64,000 nucleotides of DNA, taken from positions 62,001 through 126,000 of the forward strand of contig CADCXA010000039.1 in NCBI GenBank assembly GCA_902806565.1, read 5' to 3'. The stretch comes from Hypoxylon rubiginosum (Eukaryota; Ascomycota; Sordariomycetes; Xylariales; Hypoxylaceae). Each line of letters opens with the position of its first letter. Position 1 is the first letter of the stretch. Position numbers and translations under genes: made by a program. The notes beneath the pieces were generated by a model that worked only from the letters and a program-made list of their open reading frames with translations, did no database searches and was not told the DNA's origin. Positions 47,393 through 58,231 of the stretch are shown here, one piece after another.

Positions 47393-49355
47393 ATGGAGTA
47401 CGCTCAACTCTTGTACCACCATGAATTGACTCCTCAGTCGGTAGTTGTGTATTTTCTTGTCCAGGTATGCAATATCTTCAATGTTCTAGCAAGCAAGCAA
47501 TCAGTCTAATTACCTTAACATGACCTCGTGTCCTAGACTGTCCTTCTAATCACCATCAAGCTGATTTACAACATCTACTTCCATCCATTGGCGTCGTACC
47601 CAGGCCCCATCTTCCTCGTAGCCTCTGATATCCCACTAGCCGTCTATTCGTTACTCGGCACGAGCCAGTACCCCCTCAAAGCCGCCCACGACAAATTCAG
47701 TTAGATCGTGCGCATCGCCCCGGGCACTCTCTCATACATCAAGCCGCAGGCATGGACAGACATCTACGGATACAAGAAAAACGGCGGGGGGCGGGCCAAC
47801 TTCCCCAAGGACCCACGTTTCTACAATGAAATGATGCTCGGTAAGGAGACTATCACGCTCGCCAGTGACGACGACGCGATCCCCATTCGGCGCTCACTAA
47901 ACAGCGTCTTCTCCCATTGCTCGCTCCTTGAATAGGAACCGATGATGCAAGAGCATATCGGCAGGCTCATGGCCCAGCTCGAGAAGCACAGCGCGGGAGG
48001 GCGCCCTGTTGATGTGCGCGAGTGGTTCACATTTTCCATGTTCGACATCAACAGCGACTTCGGCTTCAGCGAGGACATGGGATGTGTGAAAAACGGCACC
48101 AAAGCTGCAATGCACCACACCTTTAAAACGCCCGTGTACACCCACTGAAATCCACTCCACTGCACCATATTAAATGTGGCCCGTGTTATACTTTATAATC
48201 CATTACATGGTGAAGTTGTGGTAAGTGTCGTGGGGTATATACCATATGGATTAAATGTAGTTACTTGCCACATTAAGGGTGCTTGGTGTGGTAGGTGTGG
48301 TGGATTGCAGCTCTGAACGGCACCTATCATAACTGGGTCAAGTGTCATTGACTACTTCTACGCCGCGACACTGCTGCACCAGTGCCATAAGTTTTGGCCG
48401 CTGAACCGCCTACTAGCTCTCTGCATTCCCCCGTCAACGCGGAGGATGCAGGTGAACCACACCGAGGCTTCCTTAGAGAGGGTTCGCAAACGTACAGCGA
48501 CAGACACGGACCGCCATGACTTCATGCACTACTTCTTAAAACAGGCCAATAAGGAGCAGCTCCCAACGAAGACGATAGAAGCTCAAGCGTCGGTCGTCAT
48601 CCTGGCCGGCAGCGAGACCTCGTCAGTAGCGGAGACTGCAGCCGTGTATCACATCTCGACTCACCCCGACGTCTACAAGAAACTGCAGAAAGAGATCCAG
48701 ACCGCTTTTGCCAGCATCCAAGATATCAAGCTGCAAGATGTGCTGAAACTGCCATACCTGGACGCCGTAGTGCAAGAGGCGCTGCGCATCCATGCGCCAC
48801 TTGCCAATGGCTTCACTCGCTGGGTGCCCGACAAGAACGGGGCGACAATATGAGAGAAACACGTTCCACGAGGAGTGAGTACGCCATTGTTGCGCTATTT
48901 TGCATGTCGTATTGTGCTGAAGTTCCGTCTGCCCTTACTAGACGGTGGTTACGATTAACCACTACTGCTCCAACACATCGGCATCCAACTTCCGCGATCC
49001 TACGAGCTTCATCCCAGAGCGATGGATGGGCGAGGCTACGTACGCGGATGACAACAGGGAGGTGGTCCAGCCATTCTCAGTCGGACCTCGGAACTGTCCT
49101 GGTCAGCAGTAAGTAACGCCACCAAGCTAGCTGAACCCCGGTTCCCCCCAACCGGATAAGAAGGCATTTGTTGGTAGCTGACTTGGTGAAGATTTGCACT
49201 TTGCAATATTAAGCTAACGCTCGCGCATTTGATATGGCGCTTCGACTTGACGTTGGGTGAGGGCACGGAGAACTGGGAGGTGGGTCAGCGTATCTACAAT
49301 GGTTGGATTCAACCGGCGCTGCCTGTCCTGATGGAAAAGCGAGTCGAGTGGTGAA
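47393..49355 (+). pseudogene. Cytochrome P450 pseudogene interrupted by a MITE-like insertion
   Basis: The start (ATG 47393), a first intron at 47465-47536, and typical fungal P450 segments are all readable: YNIYFHPLASYPGP near the N-terminus, the I-helix AGSETSSVAET (about 48605-48637), ExxR in VQEALRI, PERW, and the heme loop PFSVGPRNCPGQQ. The gene is broken by in-frame TAG at 47702-47704 and 47933-47935, by a 202-bp insertion at 48107-48308, by a frameshift near 48340, and by TGA at 48851-48853. Two 3' introns (donors near 48874 and 49109) are still recognisable. It should have been a microsomal monooxygenase; no intact product is possible. Confidence 0.85.
48103..48312. mobile_element. 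202-bp MITE-like foldback element with AGCT target duplication
   Basis: AGCT (48103-48106 and 48309-48312) flanks a 202-bp insert at 48107-48308. The insert ends are inverted repeats of 16 bases with one mismatch: GCAATGCACCACACCT on the left, and GCAATCCACCACACCT as the complement of the right end. Subterminal inverted words AATGTGGC (48173-48180) and GCCACATT (48267-48274) extend the foldback symmetry. Without the insert the surrounding P450 frame continues across the junction. Small size, terminal inverted repeats, target duplication and lack of coding capacity define a non-autonomous DNA transposon; the superfamily is unknown. Confidence 0.75.
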
Positions 49356-50267
49356 TATGGGGGGCTAGAAGTATGATGATAATGATGATAACGTTGACTT
49401 GCGGGATGTTTCAGTGGTTGAAGATATGACCTCAATCCTTCGATCGTATGATTTTCTTTTGTCTTTAGGTAGTTAGCTGATTGGTGGCCTTGCTGTTTTG
49501 TTGGTACATACCTAGGTATCCTAGGTATCTTAGGTATCTTAGGTATCCTAGGCAATTAATTGAGTGTTGTGTAACGTCGGGAATAGTTGCTGAGACTCAA
49601 GCTCGTAAGCATAAGCTGCTCACACCATAACTTGGGAAGCACGTCTTGGGTCACTTCTGCACCAGTATCTCTAGCCAGTCGGTATACCTAGGTAAGATAA
49701 ATAAGAAAGAGGAATAACCTTGGAAGATAGCAGCCTGTCTGGTGTAACTCGGGCTATCAGAGATAACCATGGTCGCCCTGGTCACTCTAATATGGCATAC
49801 ACCTAGACCTTGCCAAAACTGCAGCTTACCTGCAGCTTCTTCCTTGATACCAATTTGTGCACGTTGGGCTGACGTAGAGTTCTTTGTGCTACCCAAGATT
49901 CGTATTCACACCAGTAGAAAACGAATACAGGCGAAACCGTCTTGTCACCGTCCCGTCACCGTTCTTGTCTCCCAAAACCTAGGTCATGATTTTTTCAACG
50001 CTTCGCACAGGCCCTCGGGAACGGAACAGGAGGGGGCTCTTTTGAAATTCCAGCGATCCAACTTTTGATCAAGCTTCTAGCGCCAGTTTCTCCCTTCCCC
50101 CTACAATACGCGAGACCTTGGCTACTTGGCTGATACTGTACTGTACAAGTCCCTAGAATTATTGGTGTTGATTACTGATAATCTTGGAGATATTCCGAGA
50201 TACCTGCTCACCCTCTCCAGTAAAACAACGACGAGAAACCAAGGAATCCCTATATCTCGTGTGCATC
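49356..50267. other. Intergenic region between P450 pseudogene and SDR
   Basis: About 900 bases with a tandem CTTAGGTATC-type repeat near 49509-49552, another TACCTAGGTA (49685-49694), and the SDR promoter. No gene seen. Confidence 0.5.
49509..49552. repeat. Tandem 10-mer repeat derived from TACCTAGGTA
   Basis: An exact TACCTAGGTA is followed by about three degenerate copies of TC(C/T)TAGGTA, so the palindrome here has grown into a short tandem array. Confidence 0.75.
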
Positions 50268-51460
50268 ATGGGTAACGTTTTCAGCCAGTTCCTCTTCATT
50301 CCGGCCGCACGTCTCACGGAGAAGAACTGTCCCGATCAAACCGGTCGGGTAAGTGGTCACCCTGTCTCCGGCTGTCCGACTGTCCTTCGTACTCTTCGGT
50401 CTTTCTTGCGCGTCCACTAATGGACTGCAGGTCTTCATCGTCACGGGCGGCTACACCGGCGTGGGTGCTGAACTATGCAAGATTCTATATACCCACAACG
50501 CCACCGTCTACATGGCAGGCCGCTCCGCCTCCAAGGCCGAGAAAGCCTTGGCAAGCATCAAGAATGCGTCGCCCACGAGCAAGGGCCGCATCGAATTTCT
50601 GCATCTTGACCTGTCGGACCTTTCAACCATCAAACCCGCGGTGAACTCCTTCAGTGCACAGCAGCAGCGCCTCGATGGCCTCGTCAACAATGCCGCCGTA
50701 TGCCCCCTTCCCTTCCTCATACTAGTCATGACTTCGCTCGTCTAACTTTCTCAAGATCATGTATCCTGCCAAGGGCAGTACCGACGCCCAAGGGAACGAA
50801 TTGCAAGTAGGCACCAATTGCCTGGGCCACTACCTACTTCACCAACTGCTCGCCCCTCTTCTCACCAAGACCGCCTCGTCCTCTCCGACGGGCGCCGTGC
50901 GCGTCGCGTGGGCCGGCTCCGTTGCCGTGCAAGTTGCCTGTCCGCAACCGCACGGTATCGTGGTCGAGGACGACGGCCGACCCAAAGACATGGGCGTGGA
51001 GGCCAACTACGCCCAGACCAAGGTCGGCAGTGTCTTCTTCGCGCGGGAATTTGCCAAGACCACGCCGCAGACCGGCGTCGTGCACGTCGCCTTCAACCCG
51101 GGCAACCTACGCACCGAGCTGCAGCGGACCTGGACCGGGGTGGACCATTGGGTTACGGTAAGCCTGCACCGGTGCCCGTCACATGTTTGTACTATGTAGT
51201 AACTTCGCTGACAATCGTCGCGACCGTAGGACACATTCCTATTGCACCCGCCCATCTATGGGGCCTACACGGAGCTCTGGGCGATGCTTACCCCCGAGCT
51301 GACGCCGGATAAAAGCGGTGCCTATGTGTATCCTTGGGGTCGGTTCGGCGCTCTTCCGCCGGGAATTGAGGCTTCGATGAAAACGAAGTCCGACGGTGGA
51401 TCAGGGGTTGCGGCCAAGTTCATTGAATGGTGCGCCAAGCAGACGGAGACTTTCGCGTAG
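50268..51460 (+). CDS. Short-chain dehydrogenase/reductase
   Basis: Four exons, 50268-50348, 50431-50697, 50756-51157 and 51230-51460, give 326 residues. It has the SDR cofactor motif TGGYTGVGAELCK, a conserved LDLSDL acidic turn, NNAA at the second intron junction, a serine in WAGSVAV, and the catalytic YAQTK (YxxxK). This is the light-induced/retinol-dehydrogenase-like subgroup of fungal SDRs, often found in secondary-metabolite clusters as alcohol or ketone oxidoreductases. Being next to the cyclase-like gene and two P450s, it is a candidate to oxidise a sesquiterpene alcohol; that is inference. All key residues are present. Confidence 0.9.
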
Positions 51461-51901
51461 ACTCTCAGACTCTATGAGATGACTATGGAAATCTAGGGTC
51501 GAGGTTCTTTTCTATCTCCATATTTGTGTTTTAATAATCTTAATAATGAGCTAGCCGGTGCGTGATGGAAAATTTACAATTGAGTCTTCTATCAAAATTT
51601 CCCCGCTGTAGCGATCCTCTTTGCTGAGGCTTACAGGGGAGTTTACAAGGCAAAAAGGCATTAGTGAAAATGACTCGGCTCATTAACATCATCAATATTA
51701 CCATCGGCAAAGGCTCATCTAATTCTTAATAAAAGCCAAACAAAAACTCTCAAACAAAATTAAAACTTAAGAATTTATTATAATATATTTATATTTTTGC
51801 CATATTGTGTGAGGTATAGCAGTTCTCGGCTGCCATTTTCTTCAACACGAATTATATCACATATCTGTTCCTTGTTTCTGTGTCAAGTATAAATCTTATC
51901 T
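51461..51901. other. AT-rich convergent spacer
   Basis: A strongly AT-rich stretch (lowest GC near 51720-51800) where the SDR and the rhodopsin-domain gene both end. No gene seen. Confidence 0.5.
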
Positions 51902-53283
51902 CTACAGGCGACGATACCCTTTTGGTTGCTCAAGTGTAAGTGAAGTTCCTTCTATGCTATCAAGGTTGAAGCCTTCGTCCTGGGATGGAAGACGAATTTC
52001 GCTTGCTTTGCTGGTCGAGGACGGAAGAAGATGTAGAGCAGAGCTTTGCAGCTTGGAGAAGGAGATATTTCGTGTGGCGCATTCTTGAATAGGACGTAGA
52101 GTAGGGAGGCAGGCGCTCAGCACACCGACATTGGTCTCGATGATGGTCCAATAATAGACTGGTGTATAGGCCCCTGAGAGTTTTGTTAACATGCCGAGAC
52201 TGGGTGATTCTTCCATTCAAAACAACTTACAGGTCGTATCAGTTTGGGGGCCATTGTCGAGGACATAGTAGATTTGGGTCAAGAAGTGTATTCGAATGAT
52301 GCCGACGATACTGACTAATCCACCGAGAAGAAAGATGCACACAATTATGGCCTTCCGGGCAAAAGGCATCTGAAGTTGCCAGGTCTTGTAAATTGGTAGC
52401 AAGAGGACCAAAACTAGTACATACGTGAGTTTTTTTTTCAAAGGGACGCTGGGACGCAACATGATGCATTCGGTATGCTTACAATCTGTAGCGACATCTG
52501 TCGCTAAGGCGGTGGTGAAAAGCGCCACCTCGTCGACACAGGTGAATGAGAGGCTATAATCCCACTGTGAGGCAATCGGTGTGCATGAGACTTGGAAGTT
52601 AGCTACATGTAGGTACGGACACGTTAGGGCCAAATGAATCCATACACATGAGAGCAAACGTAAACGTTATCGTCCAAGCAATCGAAAGCCCGATCAACAT
52701 CCAAGCTATTATCCTAAATCTCGGAGTTGAGAAGATGCGCTTGTACATCAGAAGGACGCTGATCTTGGTCATTCCCACCGCCGGCCATGTTAATAGCTCC
52801 AGGGCGTATATTGTCTGCGTAGGCGTAATCCGTTATTATACAGCTTTCACGTCCCATATCATGCTATGCTGCACGTACCTGACCAAATACGACCATGCCT
52901 TCAGGATCCAGAAAGTTTCCGTCCTCGTCGTACTGAATGTGTGTTCCAAGACCGCCTCTTTGCGTCACTGACGAGTTGTCACTTGTCAAATTGCTGCTAC
53001 GCTGAATGGATATAAGAGAAGTCAAATCATAGCTCACTGATAAGGATATTTATCGTGACACCAAGCCCGAGAATCTATGAATGAATTTTCTGTAGTTAGA
53101 ATACTGTCGATGGCCCTAGATGATAGGATATCGCACCAAGGCCACGAGGATAGTCCAGTCGTCAGAACCCAACTTCTGCCCCTTGATTCGGCGAGCCTGA
53201 AACCGAAGCGCGACGGCCACAATGGCAACAATAGAGAAAGAAACACCTATGCCCCATATCGTCGGTTGTTGACTTTCAGCCAT
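51902..53283 (-). CDS. Fungal rhodopsin-domain (Pth11-like) seven-helix membrane protein
   Basis: Seven exons: 53283-53137, 53074-53038, 52967-52879, 52814-52646, 52602-52483, 52413-52231 and 52173-51902, giving 338 residues. The diagnostic fungal pattern RFQARRIKGQKLGSDDWTIL follows the first helix, and GGLGTHI, KISVLLMYKRIF, CVDEVALFTTALATDVATD and LLPIYKTWQLQMP recur in the expected places. The second exon boundary (37 nt) and third exon start are the least certain. Members form a large group of plasma-membrane proteins of mostly unknown ligand. It lacks the CFEM domain of true Pth11. Its location within the putative terpenoid locus is suggestive but such proteins are numerous. Confidence 0.8.
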
Positions 53284-53683
53284 GTCGACGGAAATACAAG
53301 GGGAAGGACGATTGCTCTAAGGGACTACGTGCGTGCATGGGAAGCAAATCGTAGAAAAATATGGGACGGACCAACTACCTAAAAAGCAACGCGATGCATA
53401 CATGTATGTCCAAGGAAGTGTATCTTTCTATATACCTACCAACAAGGGATACAGGGGAAGGTTGTACAAATCGGCCCCGGATGATGACAAGAATAGCTCA
53501 TTTACACGAAGCCCCGAAACGCCACCAACTCTGTATTTAAGTCGCTCTCCGTTATTTATCCGATATCGTTTAAATACGAAGAGATACCGTATCATATTGA
53601 AATAGGGTATTGTTCTCATTTCACGTGAACCCTTTGATCCTTCGTTCATCCCTTGCAAACAAGCATCCCCCACGATCGACCAA
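53284..53683. other. Divergent spacer between rhodopsin-domain gene and P450
   Basis: A 400-base bidirectional promoter region. A purine-rich palindrome-like tract is visible near 53560-53610. No gene seen. Confidence 0.45.
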
Positions 53684-55536
53684 ATGGCTCATATTGTAGA
53701 GCCTTATCTCAATCCCCATATGTTGTCTGGGTACGTCGTTCTCATAGCGGCGGCATGGGCCCTTGCTGCCGTTGTCGGCCGCCTCTCTCGATCCAAGATT
53801 GGTGTCGCGAGGGTCGGTGCAAGCCCAGGGCCTTTCGGCCTTCGGAATTGGTGGGCTCGATGGAAATGGTACACGCATGGGCACGAAGACGTGGTTCGGA
53901 TGTACGAGAAGGTACGGCAGCGCGGTAGCAGATGCAAATTAAGAATTCTCTGCTGATACATGCCTCGAAAGTCCAAAAATACTAGTTACGTCGTTCAAAC
54001 GATGATGGGGGACGCCGTTGTGCTCGCTCCCAAGTTTCTCAACGAACTCAGCATGCTCCCAGAGTCCAAGCTTAACTCGACTGCAGCCTTGGTGGACAGT
54101 GTGATGGGTCAATATACCGGCGTGGATCTTCTTTTACAAGATCATCTGACCTCTGATATCTGCAGAGGATCTCTCACAAAAAACCTACGTAAGATAGTCT
54201 TAGGATGAGAACTGTTCCGGGTGCTGATTTGAGATAGCGACTTTTCTCCCTCTAATGGCTGAAGAGCTTGATGCAGTCATGGCTGAAAAGCTCAGCCACT
54301 GTACAGTTGAGGGTGAGCAGCATGATATGATACCTTCAACTATGAGCTCTGGCGGGATGCTGACCTACTAACTCGTTGAATGCGTATCAAGCTCCGGTAA
54401 CCTGCACGGCCTACGATCTCCTGTTCTCCGCTATCCACTCCATCACGTCACTGGTTTTCGTTGGCAGATCGCACTACCGCAGTCCCACCTGGACCGGGGC
54501 CGTGACCGCGCTGCCCGTCGACGTCGAGATCACCAAGTTCATCCTGCTGCCATTCCCAGCTTTTCTCCGACGCTTCCTCGCGCCTCTGATCCCGCAGCGG
54601 AACCGGGTCTTCCGCAACCGCGCCGCGGTGCGCGACCTTCTTTTTCCTCCGTCGGAAAAGTTCGCCGTCAGGGATGAGCCGAGCGTGATGAATCTGTTCA
54701 TCAAAAGTGGGAGGGATACGGATCCGGGCAGGATCACGGCTAGACTTCTTATCCTCACGGGCGCTGCGGTAAGAATTCATTGAGAGAGGGAAGTGAGAGC
54801 TGCGGCTATGATGATGATGAGATTGTTGTGGCTAATGTTGAATCCACGTCCTTAGCTCCATACCTCGTCCATGGCGATCACGCACGCGATATTCGATCTC
54901 TGCGCCATGCCGGAATACGTCGAGGCCTTGCGGTCCGAAGCAAAAGAAGCACTCGCACAAGACGGCGGGAAATGGCAGTACTCGACCATCAAGAAGCTTC
55001 GTCGCTTGGATAGTTTTCTCAAGGAATCTCAGCGCGTGAACCAGTCCTCATTTTGTAAGCTACATCTCCATGCAAATTTCGGGTAACTTAGTTATTGGCT
55101 GATTATCCATCTAGTGGCTTTCGATCGGAAAGTCATATCCCCCGTCGAGCTATCCGACAAGACCGTCCTCCCACGCGGGGCCAAAATCATGATCCCAGGC
55201 GGTCTCATGGCGCGCGACGTGGAATTCTACGACGACCCTCGGCGCTTCGACGGTAATCGTTTCTATCGCGCAGAGGAGAAGGATGACGCGACCACCCAGC
55301 AGGAGTACACGGGCATCGAGCCAGGCAATCTTTCGTGGGGCTATGGTAGGTTCACGTGCCCGGGGAGATGGTACGGGGCCGCCATGGTCAAGTTGATTGT
55401 AGCGAATTTGCTGCTGGAGTACGACGTCTCGTTTCCTCCCGGCCGTACGGAACGCCCGCCAAACACCAAGTACGACACGGATGTGCACCCGGATTTTGAG
55501 GCCAAGATTGTTCTGAGGAAGAGAAGCAATGTCTGA
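53684..55536 (+). CDS. Cytochrome P450 monooxygenase (intact)
   Basis: Six exons, 53684-53911, 53972-54188, 54238-54312, 54392-54768, 54856-55054 and 55115-55536, give 505 residues. An N-terminal hydrophobic anchor (about 15-33) is followed by YVVQTMMGDAVVLAPKFL near the A helix, a distal I-helix region near LTGAALHTSSMAITHAIFDL, the ExxR motif in KESQR, and the heme-binding loop LSWGYGRFTCPGRWYGA with the ligand cysteine. This loop type occurs in fungal terpenoid- and gibberellin-type P450s of the ent-kaurene-oxidase-like group. It is microsomal and needs a P450 reductase. A regio-selective oxidation of the cyclase product is likely but inferred. Confidence 0.9.
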
Positions 55537-56649
55537 TTATTCTCATAGGCGATTATAGCGTTTATCATATGTGACGCCGTCTTTATTTGATGGCCCCCTT
55601 GTATGTTCTGTAGACCCTTTCTGCGTGGCTTCAGCTTGTATGCATCGCATATCACATATTCCAGTGCCCGATGCATTTACCCCTTAAAATGTAAGCAACC
55701 CCAACTCTAGATATCAGCACTAGCCAATTACCCCTTTTCTAACAAATAATGCCCGTCCATCTACGCACATGATACATTCGCGATATTTCTCTCCCATTTC
55801 TTGTATATTTTACGTTCTAACAGGCACACCCTATAACGAATTCGGCAGTGTGGAGGATCTATATGTACTACAAGCTTTCCAGTGCATTCTCATGAGATGG
55901 GACGGGCAGGACGGGCCGATATCAGCACGTATGCTGTCTCGTCAATCTCGTAGGTTAGCTGACTTCTGTGAACATATCGAACGAGGAACAACGCTGTCTT
56001 TTACTTGATGCGTTGTGAGTGTTACATTCAATCTGGGGCGTTACTATAATAAAATGTGGATTTGATCTTGCTCACTCGGTATTCGCCGGAGCAGCGGAGG
56101 TTGAAGATCGCCACAGGTCTGCTGCGAGACCAACACGCGGGAATAATGGAGATCTAGAAATCGACAGCGACGATAGGGGGAATTGGCCGCGGATGCGTCT
56201 CCGTCCACCGGCAGAATACCACTACTCATCTCATGCAGCGTCGGCTCATGGATCGTCTCCAGGTTTAGGTTACATTGGCAGCTACACCTGATTAGCAGGA
56301 TTATAAGCATTCATAAGCTCCAAAGCATCGCATGTTCATGAAGTGCTGTTCAGAAAACCAACGTGGCAATATCCACCTACTTGTTCTCCAGGGTTGATGG
56401 AGACCAGTAGATGCCTCGAGGGTTCTAATTCCTGCAGATGAGAGCAACTAACCTCCGTCGCAGTGCCTAAGCGTAAAGAAGAGCAGAAAATGATTTGCCT
56501 GTTTTGAACACTCTAACAACACATAGTTCAGCTTCAAACGTTATGCAATCCCTCATAATTTTAGAAGCCATCGTGAAATCATAGCAGAAGGGGTATAGTA
56601 AGCCACCGACATCCGAACTCCACATGAAAATGATACCTGCATATGAACA
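55537..56649. other. Intergenic region after the intact P450
   Basis: About 1.1 kb AT-rich. Two plus-strand frames near 55770-56290 have no recognisable content. No gene supported. Confidence 0.45.
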
Positions 56650-57477
56650 TCAGCTTAGCCACGCCCAGCTACCAAGCACTCTTCCGCTACCCTGGGGAGC
56701 CAGCCGCGTAAACACAGCGATACTGAGGTCTAAGTCCATGGCATCGCAGCCGACACAGCGATCCACGACTGTGACGTCCACACTCTGGTTCCCTGCTCCC
56801 ATCTCGACGTAGTCCCTCGTAATGCGAATCGTCATGCCGCATAGGGGGTTGGCGTTCGGGTTCGACCCATTGCTTGCGGCGTCGAAGATGACGTGCGACA
56901 CAGACACGATGTCCTCGCTACTACTCGATAGTATGCCGCACGCGCCCAGCGCGGGATCGTAATATGTTAATTCCCCCGTAAATATGCCCTTGTTGCTCGG
57001 GAGCGGTAGGTTCTCCTGGTTCTGTGTGGCGGAACGGCGGCGTGACAGGCCTACACCGAGACCCACGGCTAGCGGGATAACCACAAATATGAAGACGGCT
57101 GCGGGCAGAAGGATATATAGGAAGAGAAAACGTCGCGACCGGCCAAGATAGGTTCGATGCGGAGGGATGGCAGAGTCCAGACTCTTATGTAACGAAGCAA
57201 AGAGTGAAGGCTTCGTTGCGCCGTTCTCCGAGGTCGCGGTGGTATGCAGCGGGAGTGTGGGCGCTGGACCAGATATTCCTTTCGCTTGATCAAGCTCGGC
57301 CGTGGTGGAAGGCCGGGCCGACATGGCTAAAGATTCATCTTCGGCGGTTCTCGAGGGAAGAATCCGGCCTAGTAACGACTGTCGAGGCTTCGGCGGATGG
57401 GTAATAGTCTCCCACTCTGGGAGCTGATAAACTGGTGAAGTGGCAGCAGGATGGCCTTCTTCGTTATGATCCGTCAT
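56650..57477 (-). CDS. Membrane-anchored double-psi beta-barrel (RlpA/expansin-like) protein
   Basis: A single-exon gene of 275 residues. Residues about 1-115 are cytosolic and disordered, with Ser/Thr/Pro. A strong transmembrane helix (about 120-145, LLPAAVFIFVVIPLAVGLGVG) follows RSRR, which predicts a type II topology. The outer domain (about 165-275) is a double-psi beta-barrel: GELTYYDPALGACGI, NPLCGMTIRI, VDVTVVDRCVGCDAMDLDLS and AVFTRLA, with paired cysteines. Related fungal proteins act on cell walls or are called riboflavin-aldehyde-forming-enzyme-like; no catalytic role is demonstrated for the bare barrel. The anchored form rather than a signal-peptide secreted one is noteworthy. 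Confidence 0.8.
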   Translation of the reverse strand: MTDHNEEGHPAATSPVYQLPEWETITHPPKPRQSLLGRILPSRTAEDESLAMSARPSTTAELDQAKGISGPAPTLPLHTTATSENGATKPSLFASLHKSLDSAIPPHRTYLGRSRRFLFLYILLPAAVFIFVVIPLAVGLGVGLSRRRSATQNQENLPLPSNKGIFTGELTYYDPALGACGILSSSSEDIVSVSHVIFDAASNGSNPNANPLCGMTIRITRDYVEMGAGNQSVDVTVVDRCVGCDAMDLDLSIAVFTRLAPQGSGRVLGSWAWLS

Positions 57478-58231
57478 GGTCTCCTCGATGACATTTAAAA
57501 CGACGGTATATTCCGGAAATATGTGTAGGTGGAATAAGACTTGGTAAAAACGAGAGTGGTTTCCTTCGAGGTCCTACCGAACGACTGAAAGGAAAACACG
57601 AAAACGACTAAAATATAGATACGAGTAAAACAAAGAAAACGAAGGGCGGCATCTTATTCCTATGAAGACGCATTGAAGGGAGACACGAAGCCCGTGAATC
57701 AGGGAATTGGTAGGAAAGTGACTAGTTTCATGAGGTAGAAGAGGTTGGGAAGAAGAAAAAAAACAAGAAAGAATGTTGGAAGTAACGTCAGTTCCAAGGT
57801 TCGAGGAACAACCTTGGAAGCGGGACAAGAAGCTCGGATACGGAAGCGCAGAAGCGGACCTCTAAATTCGTAGTGGAGTCGGCGCCGCGGGTGCTATGGG
57901 GTCCATGCGGGGAGGTGTTACTGGATAAATGAATTGCCTCGTTAGTCAGGTAATATCATCCGCTATGCAGTACATTTATACCTATTTAACTGCATATATA
58001 GGTAGGTACACTTCGATCTCGTAACTTCGTAACATGCCCACCATAACAACATGAACCATTTCCTGATCCTCATTGTATCTTCTCATCATCATCGGAAAGG
58101 AGTGGCATGGCTTCTCTAACGTACACATATATATTACCATGGGTATCACAAGCAAAACAAACATCGTCGCCAGTCCCAGTCCGTAAGACTCCGTCCTATT
58201 TTATCTTCCCTCGCCGTTCTCCCTAGGACGG
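57478..58231. other. Intergenic region between beta-barrel and multi-pass gene
   Basis: A 754-base spacer, pyrimidine/purine-rich near 57590-57800. It holds the beta-barrel promoter. No gene seen. Confidence 0.45.

Noticed and set aside
55769..56291. Plus-strand frames after the intact P450
   Set aside because: No motifs, no splice partner, and AT-rich codon use unlike neighbours.
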